64,000 bases of DNA. It comes from G020348185 sp964525045 (GTDB taxonomy: Bacteria; Nitrospirota; Nitrospiria; Nitrospirales; UBA8639). Made by a program: the position numbers and the translations under genes. This document shows positions 52,894-61,943 of this stretch, piece after piece. The notes under the pieces were generated by a model that made no database searches, was not told the origin of the DNA, and worked only from the letters and a program-made list of their open reading frames with translations. Numbering within the stretch: the first letter of the stretch is position 1; each line of letters begins with the position of its first letter. The stretch is taken from the NCBI GenBank assembly GCA_964525045.1, contig CAZGFD010000004.1, positions 62,001 through 126,000 of the forward strand, read 5' to 3'.

Positions 52894-53753
52894 GAGGGAC
52901 CAACTATTTCCATATGTTTTTTCGTGGCCAACAGGGCGACTACCACCATTCCCATCAACACAAAGGATATCGCAGCGCCAAAGGGCCAATCCCGTATGAC
53001 GAGAAACTCCTGTTGAATTAATGTCCCCAACAACATGCTTCGCCCTCCCCCCAACAAATACGGAGTAATAAAGGCGCCAACGGTGGGGATGAACACCAAG
53101 ACACATCCCCCAATAATTCCTGGTTTCGATAGGGGCAGAATCACCCGCCAAACCGTAGACCAGCCCGTGGCATACAAGTCCTTGGCTGCTTCCTCCAACG
53201 TGCGGGGTATCCGCTCAATGACGATCACCAACGGCACAACCATAAAAGGGAGATACCCATAGACCAACCCGATGAACACGGCCAGGTCAGTGTAAAGGAT
53301 TTCCAATGGTTCAGAAATAAAGCCCATCCCCATTAACATTGAATTGATCAACCCGTCCGCCCGGAGGATAAAAAACCACGCATAGGTTCGGACAAGAAAA
53401 TTCGTCCAAAAGGGAATTAGGACCAGAATGAACAGCAGAGGTTGCCAATGCTGAGGGGCCCGGGCGATGGAATAGGCCAAGGGAAATCCCAGGATCAAGC
53501 AAACAAGGGTGGTCAGACCGGCAAAAAGAACGGACCGAAGATAAATGTGGCCATATAAGGGATCCACAAGACGGCTGTAATTATTCCAGGTCCATATCCA
53601 TTCCACTCCCCCATAAAGACCTCGGGAACCAAAACTGATTCCGAACATCACCAATAAGGGAAGACAGAAAAATATTCCGAGGAAAACCAGAGTAGGAAAA
53701 AATGGAGATCGGAAGGAAATCCAGGTTGAAAAAGAAGGTGCGTCTTTGTCCAC
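52890..53753 (-). CDS. potB: Polyamine ABC transporter permease PotB
   Basis: 287 residues. Six membrane segments. The EAA loop reads LEEAAKDLYATGWSTVWRVI. 'FWTNFLVRTYAWFFILRADGLIN' is the conserved PotB region. The start is GTG 53753, 10 bases after the potA stop. It pairs with PotC in the membrane and is energised by PotA. The stop overlaps the potC start by 4 bases. Confidence 0.94.
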   Translation of the reverse strand: MDKDAPSFSTWISFRSPFFPTLVFLGIFFCLPLLVMFGISFGSRGLYGGVEWIWTWNNYSRLVDPLYGHIYLRSVLFAGLTTLVCLILGFPLAYSIARAPQHWQPLLFILVLIPFWTNFLVRTYAWFFILRADGLINSMLMGMGFISEPLEILYTDLAVFIGLVYGYLPFMVVPLVIVIERIPRTLEEAAKDLYATGWSTVWRVILPLSKPGIIGGCVLVFIPTVGAFITPYLLGGGRSMLLGTLIQQEFLVIRDWPFGAAISFVLMGMVVVALLATKKHMEIVGPS

Positions 53754-53763
53754 AATGGGCCAA

Positions 53764-54858
53764 TCAGTGAGTCAGAACCAATCCTTGATCCGCCTGCCAT
53801 TGCGCATAGATCTGCTGACCGACTTCAAACCGGTGGGTGGGTTGAAGCGACACGGGAACTCGCGCCGTCCAAACAAGTCCATCAAGCAAATCAAGCTGGT
53901 AAAACATCTCCCCTGCATTAAAGCTTACCTTGTTGATGTGAGCTGGCACACTATTGTCATACCCGTTTTGTTGGGGTCCTGAAGAAAGGTGCACTTGTTC
54001 CGGACGGACAATCACCGTTACCTCTACATCATCGGTAGAAGAAAATTCTTTGGGTCTGGCAGCTTGAATGGAGAAGCGGTCAGGGGTCATCACGGTACAC
54101 CTGGTGTCCTCAAAATCGGTAATTCGACCGATTAAGGAATTTGACTGGCCAATAAAGCGGGCGACAAACGTTGTTACCGGAGATTCATAAATTTCCTGTG
54201 GAGTGCCGACTTGAAGAATTTTCCCCTGGTCCATCACAGCCAATCGGTCCGATAACATCAAGGCCTCTTCCTGTTGATGGGTCACGCAAACAAATGTGCT
54301 TTGGACCTGTCTCTGAATTTCCTTCAGTTCAACTTGCATTTCTTGGCGCAATTGTTGATCCAGGGCCCCCAAGGGTTCATCTAACAAGAGAATGGCAGGG
54401 CGGTTGACCAAGGCACGTGCTAAGGCCACACGCTGTTGCTCGCCTCCTGATAATTGTGTCGGGTAACGATGGGATTTTTCGTGAAGTTTGACGAGTTCCA
54501 GGGTTTCCCCAACTTGGGACTTAATGTCGGCCGCCGAATGGCCTCGCATCTGCAGACCAAACGCGACATTCTCAAATACCGTCATATGAGGAAAGAGCGC
54601 ATAGTTTTGAAACACCATATTCACCGGTCGCTGATGGGGTGAAATATGTATCATGGATCGCCCTTGAATAAAAATTTCTCCCTGGTCCGGACGGTCCAAT
54701 CCCGCAATCAATCGAAGAATCGTCGTTTTGCCGGACCCACTGGGTCCAAGAATGGAAAAAAATTCTCCTCTTGTAATTTCCAGCGATACGTCATCAACCG
54801 CGATGGTATCACCATGAAATTTCACAATCTTCTGAAAATTGACGGCTAATTCCTGCAT
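53764..54858 (-). CDS. potA: Polyamine ABC transporter ATPase PotA
   Basis: 364 residues from ATG 54858 (GTG 54867 is an equally usable start, with GGTGGA upstream). The ATP-binding domain (about 5-240) has Walker A GPSGSGKTTI, signature LSGGEQQRVALARAL, Walker B AILLLDEPLGALD and H-loop VTHQQEEA. A C-terminal TOBE domain (about 275-360) follows. This is the CysA/PotA-type layout, in which the C-terminal domain can sense substrate. First gene of potABCD. The complete operon indicates active polyamine uptake. Confidence 0.94.
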   Translation of the reverse strand: MQELAVNFQKIVKFHGDTIAVDDVSLEITRGEFFSILGPSGSGKTTILRLIAGLDRPDQGEIFIQGRSMIHISPHQRPVNMVFQNYALFPHMTVFENVAFGLQMRGHSAADIKSQVGETLELVKLHEKSHRYPTQLSGGEQQRVALARALVNRPAILLLDEPLGALDQQLRQEMQVELKEIQRQVQSTFVCVTHQQEEALMLSDRLAVMDQGKILQVGTPQEIYESPVTTFVARFIGQSNSLIGRITDFEDTRCTVMTPDRFSIQAARPKEFSSTDDVEVTVIVRPEQVHLSSGPQQNGYDNSVPAHINKVSFNAGEMFYQLDLLDGLVWTARVPVSLQPTHRFEVGQQIYAQWQADQGLVLTH

Positions 54859-55084
54859 AGAAACCACGTGTCCACCGTTATACCCATATCAACAACGGTC
54901 CAATACATAGACCTTCTAGGAGGTACCTGAGAATTCTAGGTAGTGCTCCTGAGAGAAGTCAATTTGAATAACCGGAAGAAAATGCTTATGATTATCGCCT
55001 TTGGACCCGGTCAACCGGTGGAGAGATTTCATCCCTGCCCATCACGATGCACTTCAGGGGTATAGCGGTCACCAGGAGAATCTC

Positions 55085-57154
55085 ATGATTACACCTCTTT
55101 ATAAAACAATTCATATTTCTGTTTACCTACTGATATTAGTGGCCTTTATGCTTCCGGCCTTCGGCCACGCTGCCGAACAAACAGGGTTTGTTAGAAGTGG
55201 CGAGATGCCGATTGCCGGAGCAAAAGTTACTCTGTATCGTACAGGAACAGGAGGCTCTACACACCCGATTATACTTGGCTCAACAAAAACTGATGACATC
55301 GGATTCTTTCACATTTTATTTACCCCACCCTCCCTTGAAAACGCCGTCCTCTATATAATTGCCGACGGGTCGCGAGGCAAAGGGGGAAAAGCCGTCAAAT
55401 CCAGAAGAAGTCCTATCCGTTTGGCCACCGTCTTAGGGACCGCACCTTATCCCCAGGAAGTCGTGATTAACGAGAGATCGACTGTGGCAACTGCTTATGC
55501 AATGGCACAGTTTATCAAGCGAGGGAGAATCTCAGGAAAATATCCCGGACTTCAAAACGCCGCATCGACGGGGCGAAATCTCGTAGATCTTGCAACAGGA
55601 GAAGTAGGAAAAGTGCTCGGGAATTCGATTAATGGAACCAGCACGACGACCATGGCCGAATTTAACTCCCTGGCCAATCTGCTTGCGCACTGCGTCCAAG
55701 ACAATGCAGCTTGCCCCAAACTCTTTCAATTGGCGAAAACCCCCTCAGGGCGCACTCCGAGGAATACCTTTGAGGCTGTAGAGAATATCGCTCATTTTCC
55801 TTGGCAAAACGTACGGAAATTATTTGTTCAGTCCTTGCAATCCAGTATCTACCACCCTGCACTTATGTCTTCGCAGGCTCCGGATGCCTGGACCTTGGCC
55901 ATCAGGTACGGAATCTTCTCCGACCCCCCCGAGAGCATGCCACTACTTGATGGGCCAGGAAATATCTCATTTGACAGCCGGGGCAATGCGTGGGTGAATA
56001 ACAATTTCTTCAATTCCCCTATACTTTCCGGAGTATGTGGTGATGACCGGGTCTATAAGTTCCAACCGGATGGTCAACCTTCTGGGGGTTCCCCATTTGG
56101 TGGAGACAAAGGAAATGGGGGGCTTTACGGTGCGGGCTTCGGGATCACAGTCGATAAGTTTGGCCACGTCTGGGTGGCCAATTTTGGCTTCCAGGCATCC
56201 GATTGTGACATTGAACCACAAAGGCAGGACTTCTTATCGAGGAGTCTTTCGCAATTTAATCCTAATGGAGAGGCCGTTTCTCCAAGTAGGCCACCGGCTG
56301 AGTTTGGCGGCTGGCGTAGTACTCAAGCCAACCTTTCCCGGCCACAAGGGATTGCAACAGATCATTATGGAAATATTTGGACCGTCAACTGCGGCAACGA
56401 CACCGTCACCACATTTCCGCAGGGAAAGTTAGAGAATGCTAAAAATTATTCTAATATCGGTCTTGATAACCCTTTTTCCCTCTCCATAGGTCAAGAAGGG
56501 GTTGTCTGGGTAACCAGTAATCACAACTCCAGCGTAATTCGGCTTGCACCTACGGGGGCCCCTATTGGGAAACCCATAACGGGGAAAAAAATCAACAGGC
56601 CAATGGGCATTGCTCACGATAGTCGGGGTAACGCCTGGGTGGCAAACGCGGCAATCATATCGCCACCGTGTCGGACGTCAAACGGTGCTCCGGACCCGAG
56701 GGGGGAATTTGCCAACCTTGAAGAAGCTCCCGATGGTGCTTCGGTTACTCTGATTCGTTCCCCTGACAGGTTAGAGTCATTTACAGGTGGAGGTGTATGG
56801 TGGCCATGGGGTATCGCCGTGGACGGCAACGACAATGTGTGGGCAGCCAATTTTGGTGGACCACCTTCGGGGTTAATTGGAATAACACACCTGTGTGGGA
56901 CAAGACCATGGACGTGTCCTCCAGGCCATAAAACAGGCGACCCCATATCACCGCCAACAGGATACACCAGTGACGCACTTGCTCGGGTGACGGGAATCGC
57001 CATCGATCAATCAGGAAACGTGTGGGCAGCTAATAACTTCAAAAGAGATGCTTTTCGGAATCCTCAGAATCCTGGAGGGCATGAGTTGGTGGCCTTGATC
57101 GGGGCAGCGGCTCCGGTTATTACACCGTTAATCGGCATACCTCAAAGGCCCTAA
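55085..57154 (+). CDS. Secreted beta-propeller protein (Vgb/streptogramin-lyase-like repeats)
   Basis: 689 residues from ATG 55085 (AGGAGAA upstream); a longer frame to 55001 adds nothing family-like. Signal peptide about 5-29 (ending GHAAEQ). A transthyretin/carboxypeptidase-regulatory-like Ig domain follows (about 32-115, 'SGEMPIAGAKVTLYRTGTGG'), then a helical region (about 150-280), then at least seven propeller units with D..GN.WV.N (RGNAWVNNN, GHVWVANFG, GNIWTVNCG, GVVWVTSNH, GNAWVANAA, DNVWAANFG, GNVWAANNF). Similar to the NHL protein at 1359 in principle but with the WVAN motif of Vgb-like folds. Catalytic residues of streptogramin lyase were not found. Role unknown; cell-surface or periplasmic. 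Confidence 0.83.
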   Translation: MITPLYKTIHISVYLLILVAFMLPAFGHAAEQTGFVRSGEMPIAGAKVTLYRTGTGGSTHPIILGSTKTDDIGFFHILFTPPSLENAVLYIIADGSRGKGGKAVKSRRSPIRLATVLGTAPYPQEVVINERSTVATAYAMAQFIKRGRISGKYPGLQNAASTGRNLVDLATGEVGKVLGNSINGTSTTTMAEFNSLANLLAHCVQDNAACPKLFQLAKTPSGRTPRNTFEAVENIAHFPWQNVRKLFVQSLQSSIYHPALMSSQAPDAWTLAIRYGIFSDPPESMPLLDGPGNISFDSRGNAWVNNNFFNSPILSGVCGDDRVYKFQPDGQPSGGSPFGGDKGNGGLYGAGFGITVDKFGHVWVANFGFQASDCDIEPQRQDFLSRSLSQFNPNGEAVSPSRPPAEFGGWRSTQANLSRPQGIATDHYGNIWTVNCGNDTVTTFPQGKLENAKNYSNIGLDNPFSLSIGQEGVVWVTSNHNSSVIRLAPTGAPIGKPITGKKINRPMGIAHDSRGNAWVANAAIISPPCRTSNGAPDPRGEFANLEEAPDGASVTLIRSPDRLESFTGGGVWWPWGIAVDGNDNVWAANFGGPPSGLIGITHLCGTRPWTCPPGHKTGDPISPPTGYTSDALARVTGIAIDQSGNVWAANNFKRDAFRNPQNPGGHELVALIGAAAPVITPLIGIPQRP

Positions 57155-57160
57155 CAGAAA

Positions 57161-57186
57161 GTTTCGGGTTTCAGGTTTCAAGTTTA
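57161..57186. repeat. GTTTC heptamer array
   Basis: GTTTCGGGTTTCAGGTTTCA followed by AGTTTA: four consecutive units with one or two substitutions, six bases behind the propeller gene stop. It lies at a convergent pair of 3' ends. Confidence 0.75.
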
Positions 57187-57261
57187 AAATCCTACCATTC
57201 CCCTTTTGACAAAGAGGGCGAGGGAGATTTAAAGGCTTTGCTGAACCTGATTTCGCCTAAT

Positions 57262-57289
57262 GGGCTTCGCTCGGGGGAGCGCCCTTTTT
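57262..57289 (+). terminator. Intrinsic terminator of the propeller gene
   Basis: GGG(CTT)CGCTC, loop GGGG, GAGCG CCC, then five T (57285-57289). It lies between the convergent propeller gene and glpK. Confidence 0.65.
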
Positions 57290-57304
57290 GATCATCCTGC
57301 CTGA

Positions 57305-58819
57305 CTATTGATGCTGAGGAGACTTGCTCTCCCTCGTGCGGACCCGGCTCACCGCTTCCTGCCAGCCTTCGTACAACGCATTTCGTTCCGATGTTTTGAG
57401 GCGGGGGCGAAACCGGCGGTCTACTTTTCTTAAGCGTTCCACTTCCTCCCTCGACTCCCAAATCCCAACTCCCAAACCGGCCAAATAGGCCGCTCCTAAC
57501 CCCGTGGTTTCGATGATTTTCGGCCGCTCGACCTCCACTCCGAGAATATCTGCCTGAAACTGCATGAGAAAATTGTTGACGGCTGCCCCGCCATCGGCCC
57601 GTAACATCTTTAACGGCTCACCCGTTGCCTTAGCCATGGCCTCCATGACATCCCGCGTTTGATAGGCCATGGCTTCGAGGGCAGCCCGTCCGACGTGGGC
57701 TCGAGTCGAACCGAGCGTCAGCCCAAGAATAGCCCCACGAGCATTGGGATCCCAAAATGGCGCGCCAAGCCCAACAAATGCGGGCACCATATAGACCCCA
57801 TTGTTAGAAGAGACGGAGGTAGCCAGCTTTTCAGTTTCCTCAGCCTTTCGAATGAGTTGGAACCCGTCTCGAAGCCAACGAACGGCTGCACCGGCCGTAA
57901 AAATAGAGCCTTCGAGGGCATAGGCATCATTCTCCTGACAAGAAGCCGCAACCGTAGAAAGAAGAGAAGTCGAGGTAACCGGTTGATTCTCAGTTGGCAT
58001 TAATATGAAACACCCGGTCCCGTATGTGTTCTTCGCCACACCCCGCATGAAGCACGCTTGTCCAAACAGGGCCGCCTGCTGGTCTCCGGCATTTCCGGCA
58101 ATAGGCACGGCCGCGCCAAAAACTTCAGGGTCGGTCGCCGCCATCACTCCTATAGAAGGGCAGACAGCAGGGAGCATCTGTCGTGGGATATTGAACAACG
58201 TAAGAAGCTTGGCATCCCAGTCCAGAGTTTTTAAATTGAACAGAAGTGTTCGAGAAGCGTTTGTCCTGTCAGTGAGGTGGGCCCGGCCATTCGACAACTT
58301 CCAGATCAGCCACGTATCAATGGTCCCAAAGAGAAGCTCGCCTTTCTCTGCTCTATTGCGGGCTCCGCGTACGTGCTCTAGTACCCATTGAACTTTCGTT
58401 GCGGAAAAATACGGATCAAGAACCAGGCCGGTGAGATCTTTTATGTGGTCATTGAGTCCCTGCTGCCTGAGTTCGTCGCATTGCTGCGCGGTTCGCCGGT
58501 CCTGCCACACGATGGCCTTATGAATCGGTCGACCGGTGCGTTTATTCCACACTACGGTGGTTTCGCGCTGGTTGGAGATCCCAATGGCGGTTATATCATT
58601 GGGGCGAACTCGAGCATTGCGAAGAGCCGCTCGCACCACCCCAAAGCTCACCCGCCAAATTTCTTCTGCGTCATGCTCGACCCATCCCGGACGTGGATAA
58701 AATTGGGTGAATTCGGAGTAGGCGCTCCCCAAGACCATGGCTCGCTTATCGATGATGAAACATCTTGTTCCGGTCGTTCCTTGATCAATTGCCAGGATCA
58801 GCTGGCGGACCTTGCTCAC
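57305..58819 (-). CDS. glpK: Glycerol kinase
   Basis: 504 residues. Phosphorylates glycerol to glycerol-3-phosphate. FGGY carbohydrate-kinase fold: AIDQGTTGTRC (phosphate loop), 'GWVEHDAEEIW', 'WQDRRTAQQCDELR', 'FGTIDTWLIWKLS', and 'RADGGAAVNNFLMQFQAD' in the C-terminal domain. Full family length. No glycerol-3-phosphate dehydrogenase or facilitator is adjacent, but a glycerol dehydrogenase-like gene lies 270 bases upstream on the same strand, with a repeat pair between them. In an autotroph this may serve phospholipid glycerol turnover. Confidence 0.96.
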   Translation of the reverse strand: MSKVRQLILAIDQGTTGTRCFIIDKRAMVLGSAYSEFTQFYPRPGWVEHDAEEIWRVSFGVVRAALRNARVRPNDITAIGISNQRETTVVWNKRTGRPIHKAIVWQDRRTAQQCDELRQQGLNDHIKDLTGLVLDPYFSATKVQWVLEHVRGARNRAEKGELLFGTIDTWLIWKLSNGRAHLTDRTNASRTLLFNLKTLDWDAKLLTLFNIPRQMLPAVCPSIGVMAATDPEVFGAAVPIAGNAGDQQAALFGQACFMRGVAKNTYGTGCFILMPTENQPVTSTSLLSTVAASCQENDAYALEGSIFTAGAAVRWLRDGFQLIRKAEETEKLATSVSSNNGVYMVPAFVGLGAPFWDPNARGAILGLTLGSTRAHVGRAALEAMAYQTRDVMEAMAKATGEPLKMLRADGGAAVNNFLMQFQADILGVEVERPKIIETTGLGAAYLAGLGVGIWESREEVERLRKVDRRFRPRLKTSERNALYEGWQEAVSRVRTRESKSPQHQ

Positions 58820-58875
58820 TCCACGCCCCCACCCAATACTCGAAGCCTTCTTCCACTCCCCCAGATCTCACATTT

Positions 58876-58913
58876 CCCTCGCCCCCGTGGGGAGAGGGTT
58901 AGGGTGAGGGGGG
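58876..58913. repeat. CCCTC...GAGGG inverted element
   Basis: CCCTCGCCCCCGTGGGGAGA then GGGTTAGGGTGAGGGGGG. It is inverted relative to the element at 59031, 120 bases away, and of the same family as 30350-30390. Confidence 0.7.
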
Positions 58914-59030
58914 AAAGGTAAGAGAGCAAATAAACAATCAAACTATCTGAATCTTGGGATGCAAACAGTTGAAAAGCTCTATTAGGGAATGAGTATGGCG
59001 AGTTGACTGGTCCTTCTAAAAACTGACGTG

Positions 59031-59073
59031 GGTCACCCTCACCCCAGTCCTCTCCCTTCAAGGGAGAGGGAGA
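59031..59073. repeat. CCCTCACCCC / CCCTCTCCC element
   Basis: GGTCACCCTCACCCCAGTCC then TCTCCCTTCAAGGGAGAGGGAG. It differs by few bases from 30350-30390 and forms an inverted pair with 58876-58913, between the two glycerol genes. Confidence 0.75.
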
Positions 59074-59089
59074 AAGAGGACCATATGAA

Positions 59090-60298
59090 TCATTTATTAT
59101 GTAAGGCATTATAGGCGGCGCTCCCAACAGAGTGCTCAATTGCCAACCCCATCTCATGGGCTTGTAAAGCCGCAGTAAGCAGGGATTCTTTTGTGACTTC
59201 AAAAGGCTCATTTCGCAGAATTTGAAGGGTCAGGGCTGCCGACATTACGGTATCGAGGTCCGAATCATCGCTGGGAGACAGGGAAACCTGTCCGAGGTGT
59301 ACCGGCAGGCCAATCTTGGCAAAAAATTCTGCCACCTTCTTCCCCTCAATTTCTTTACCTTCCAGGTGCAACTGGGTCTGCAGTCCAATTGCCACCATCT
59401 CACCATGCAGAAAACGCTGGCGCACCCGAGGAACGACAGTCAATGCCTGAGCAACGGAGTGGGCACCAGCCAGCCCCCCGCTCTCAAACCCGAGACCGCT
59501 CAGCAGCGTATTCGCCTCGACAATTCGTTCGAGAGCCTCATTAACTTCTGATCTTTGGACGGCCTCGACAGCCGGCAATCCATACTCGAATAATGTATTG
59601 GCACATAGTTCCCCTATGGCGCCGGCGGCCAATGTCGGACGGGCTCCTAATACCGTCCTCCCTTTCGGATTTTGAAGGCATGTGCGGGCTTCATACCAGG
59701 TGGCCATCGCATCTCCCATGCCAGCCACAAGATACCGCACCGGAGCCTCCGCCACGATACGGGAATCGATCGCGACTAGAGCGGGACTATTGGGAAAGAA
59801 TTCCACTCCTTTGTGGACTCCATCGGGCCTATACATTACTGATAAAGCAGCGCAAGGGGCATCATTTGAAGCTAACGTAGGACAGACCACCACAGGAACC
59901 CCTAGCCGATAAGCAACAAATCGCCCGGTGTCGATACATTTACCCCCACCCAGGGCAATAACGCTATCTACCGGTGTTGGTTCAGCCCGGAGAATCTCTT
60001 CCACCCGACGGACTTCCTCATATGAACACTCCCCTTGAAACGTCACCCAGATTGAATCGACCTGGGCCCTGTTTAAGCTTGTTGAGACCCTTTCTCCAAA
60101 TCTTTGTTGTGCGCCTACTGAGAAGAGAATCGCCGCACGTTGGCTCGGGACAATCGAGAGATATCGCCCGAGGTGCTCCAAGATCCCATCCCCTTGAATA
60201 TAGCGGCTGGGAGCGATAAGGGCACGGGGAACGCTTGGGTGTGGTCCATCCAGGTTGGAAAACACGTCAGGTGGCAGGTAGGGATTTGAGGGTGACAT
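59090..60298 (-). CDS. Glycerol dehydrogenase-like enzyme
   Basis: 402 residues. Iron/zinc-containing alcohol-dehydrogenase superfamily, GldA branch: 'ALGGGKCIDTGRFVAYRLGV' binds NAD; 'CPTLASNDAPCAALSVMY' is the GldA substrate/metal region; 'GMGDAMATWYEA', 'GLAGAHSVAQAL' and 'FLHGEMVAIG' supply the metal ligands Asp, His and His. It would oxidise glycerol to dihydroxyacetone with NAD+. Other polyol substrates are possible. GGGAG precedes ATG 60298. It lies upstream of glpK, but dihydroxyacetone kinase is not visible here. Confidence 0.86.
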   Translation of the reverse strand: MSPSNPYLPPDVFSNLDGPHPSVPRALIAPSRYIQGDGILEHLGRYLSIVPSQRAAILFSVGAQQRFGERVSTSLNRAQVDSIWVTFQGECSYEEVRRVEEILRAEPTPVDSVIALGGGKCIDTGRFVAYRLGVPVVVCPTLASNDAPCAALSVMYRPDGVHKGVEFFPNSPALVAIDSRIVAEAPVRYLVAGMGDAMATWYEARTCLQNPKGRTVLGARPTLAAGAIGELCANTLFEYGLPAVEAVQRSEVNEALERIVEANTLLSGLGFESGGLAGAHSVAQALTVVPRVRQRFLHGEMVAIGLQTQLHLEGKEIEGKKVAEFFAKIGLPVHLGQVSLSPSDDSDLDTVMSAALTLQILRNEPFEVTKESLLTAALQAHEMGLAIEHSVGSAAYNALHNK

Positions 60299-60507
60299 GA
60301 AATCTCCCTATAAGCAAAGTTGGAAAGGACCGGGGTGAAACGGAATAGTTGTTTGTATCACAGAAACTCATCTCAGGCCAGGCAGAGAAGAGACGCGTTT
60401 ATGTAAACATTTTATTACTTCTTGCCGGAAGGGGATTTCTGGAATAAAGTTGAAGTGAAAAGGTTGGCATCATACTTCTCTTTGACCTTTTCCAATTGGA
60501 CATGATT

Positions 60508-60867
60508 ATGCGACAACCTGCCTGGTTGGTTATTTTCCTTTTTTTGGCATTCCTGCTTTGCCAGGGCTGTCTTTCGCATTCCGAATTCTCTGTCATTTCC
60601 AGTAAGGACATCCCCTTGAACCATGTAAGGCTTAAAATGTACAAAGTTAAGGGCGAAACTCAAGGAGAGAATTGTCACTACGCTATTTTATTTTTCACCA
60701 TAGGGGAACCCAGCAATTTGGAGAAAGCCCTCCAGGAATCGTTATTGGCAAAAAGGGCCGATGTCCTATTAGATGCGGACGTCCATTGGCAATTTGTGTG
60801 GATCCCCTTTATTTATACCCAGGAATGTTGGAAAGTAGAAGGCACCGCCTATGAAGTTTTTTCCTAA
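60508..60867 (+). CDS. Small lipoprotein, first of a tandem paralogous pair
   Basis: 119 residues from ATG 60508 (60502 is also possible). Lipoprotein signal with the lipobox FLLCQGC, so outer- or inner-membrane anchored. The mature part shares a pattern with the next gene: ISS.D..L, then GE.C.YA.L, then G.PS.LE.A..E....., then D.D......, then Q.C.K..G.A.E. The layout is reminiscent of TRL-type bacterial lipoproteins, whose role is unknown. The end overlaps the start of the second copy by 17 bases. Confidence 0.8.
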   Translation: MRQPAWLVIFLFLAFLLCQGCLSHSEFSVISSKDIPLNHVRLKMYKVKGETQGENCHYAILFFTIGEPSNLEKALQESLLAKRADVLLDADVHWQFVWIPFIYTQECWKVEGTAYEVFS

Positions 60868-61228
60868 ATTTAGACGTTCGATCCCAGGCCTAGTTTTGGT
60901 GCTTTTTTTAGTCACAACGGTCGCTTGCACCGGACATGTATCAAATTTAAGCCTCGTTTCGATCAGCAGCGTCGACCTTGGGACAAAGCCCCTGGACCTC
61001 CAGAAAGGAACGTGGGTGACCGGAGAAGATTGTGGGTATGCCTTGTTGGGGGTCATTCCCTTAGAAGTCCCCAGTCTGGAGGATGCCGTCACCGAAGCGA
61101 TTGAGAAAGCCAATGGAAATATCATGGTGGATGCAAGAGCCACGGCCTCTGTATTTTACGCAATTGTGGTTGCCCAAACCTGCATTAAAATTGCCGGAAA
61201 GGTCCTGCAAATTCCGGAAAGGTCCTGA
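60851..61228 (+). CDS. Small lipoprotein, second of a tandem paralogous pair
   Basis: 125 residues. A signal with the lipobox TTVAC gives lipidation at Cys about 26. It shares the spacing ISS.DL, GEDCGYALLG, PSLEDAVTEAIEKANG and ...QTCIKIAGKVLQI with the preceding protein. Both have two Cys in equivalent positions (GE.C and Q.C) that could form a disulfide. Probably a tandem duplication that has diverged. The start lies inside the upstream gene, so translation is coupled. Convergent with the ankyrin lipoprotein gene. Confidence 0.82.
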   Translation: MKFFPKFRRSIPGLVLVLFLVTTVACTGHVSNLSLVSISSVDLGTKPLDLQKGTWVTGEDCGYALLGVIPLEVPSLEDAVTEAIEKANGNIMVDARATASVFYAIVVAQTCIKIAGKVLQIPERS

Positions 61229-61256
61229 CCATTGCCCACCCTTTTCTCCCCCTATC

Positions 61257-61943
61257 CTACTCACCCGTATCTAATGGCTCCATCTCCTTGGCACCTGCCC
61301 CCATGAGTAAGTCGACGATTTCCGGATGGCCGAGCTTTTTCGCAAACCGTAAGGCCGTCCAATCCCGTCGGGTAGTCGCATTCACCTCCGCCCCTCGTGT
61401 TAATAATACTTTCACGACCTCCCTATGCCCGGCCCAGGAAGCACTCATTAAAGGTGTGTGCCCCCAGACATCTCTATCATTGACATCTACTCCCGCCTCA
61501 AGGAGCTGCTGAACCAAGTCGAGTTCACCTTGCGCTGCGGCATTGGATAAATCACCGGTGCAGCACGTCTCTAAAACTGTGATGGGCAGGATAACGGTAT
61601 CCGCGACAGAGGAGAGGAACAAATAGTCAAAGGTTGCAAAGCCTTCAAGAAAAAAATACCAAATCCCCTTTATCCCCATACCCGATGGCCACTGGCAGGG
61701 CCCGGAAATTTTATACGGGCCGTCACAATAAGTCTGGGCAGTGAAATGCCATCCCAGTCCACTATACACTCTGTTCGTGACTTCTGCGGCGTGCGATGGA
61801 TTGAGGTACTCATTATATTCATAGGGTTCATAGAAATATCGACTGGTCACCGTTCCGCACCCGCTGGCGAGGAAGACCACAGAAAGTAAAATAGTGACGA
61901 AGGACTTATTGGCGATGAACATGAGAGACTTCACACCTTTCAT
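61257..61943 (-). CDS. Lipoprotein with YceK-like domain fused to ankyrin repeats
   Basis: 228 residues. Signal peptide about 9-29 with the lipobox LASGC (Cys29). A YceK/YidQ-like lipoprotein domain follows (about 30-128, with 'DTVILPITVLE', a signature of that family), then about three ankyrin repeats (about 132-220, 'GHTPLMSASWAGHREVVKVL'). YceK-type domains are normally free-standing; here the ankyrin part may recruit a partner at the membrane. A CC pair at about 126-127 lies at the junction. It starts 463 bases from the next gene and converges with the paired lipoproteins. Confidence 0.82.
   Translation of the reverse strand: MKGVKSLMFIANKSFVTILLSVVFLASGCGTVTSRYFYEPYEYNEYLNPSHAAEVTNRVYSGLGWHFTAQTYCDGPYKISGPCQWPSGMGIKGIWYFFLEGFATFDYLFLSSVADTVILPITVLETCCTGDLSNAAAQGELDLVQQLLEAGVDVNDRDVWGHTPLMSASWAGHREVVKVLLTRGAEVNATTRRDWTALRFAKKLGHPEIVDLLMGAGAKEMEPLDTGE

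Noticed and set aside
52894..53151. Longer N-terminus for PotC
   Set aside because: It overlaps potB by about 260 bases; the ATGA overlap at 52893 is the standard arrangement.
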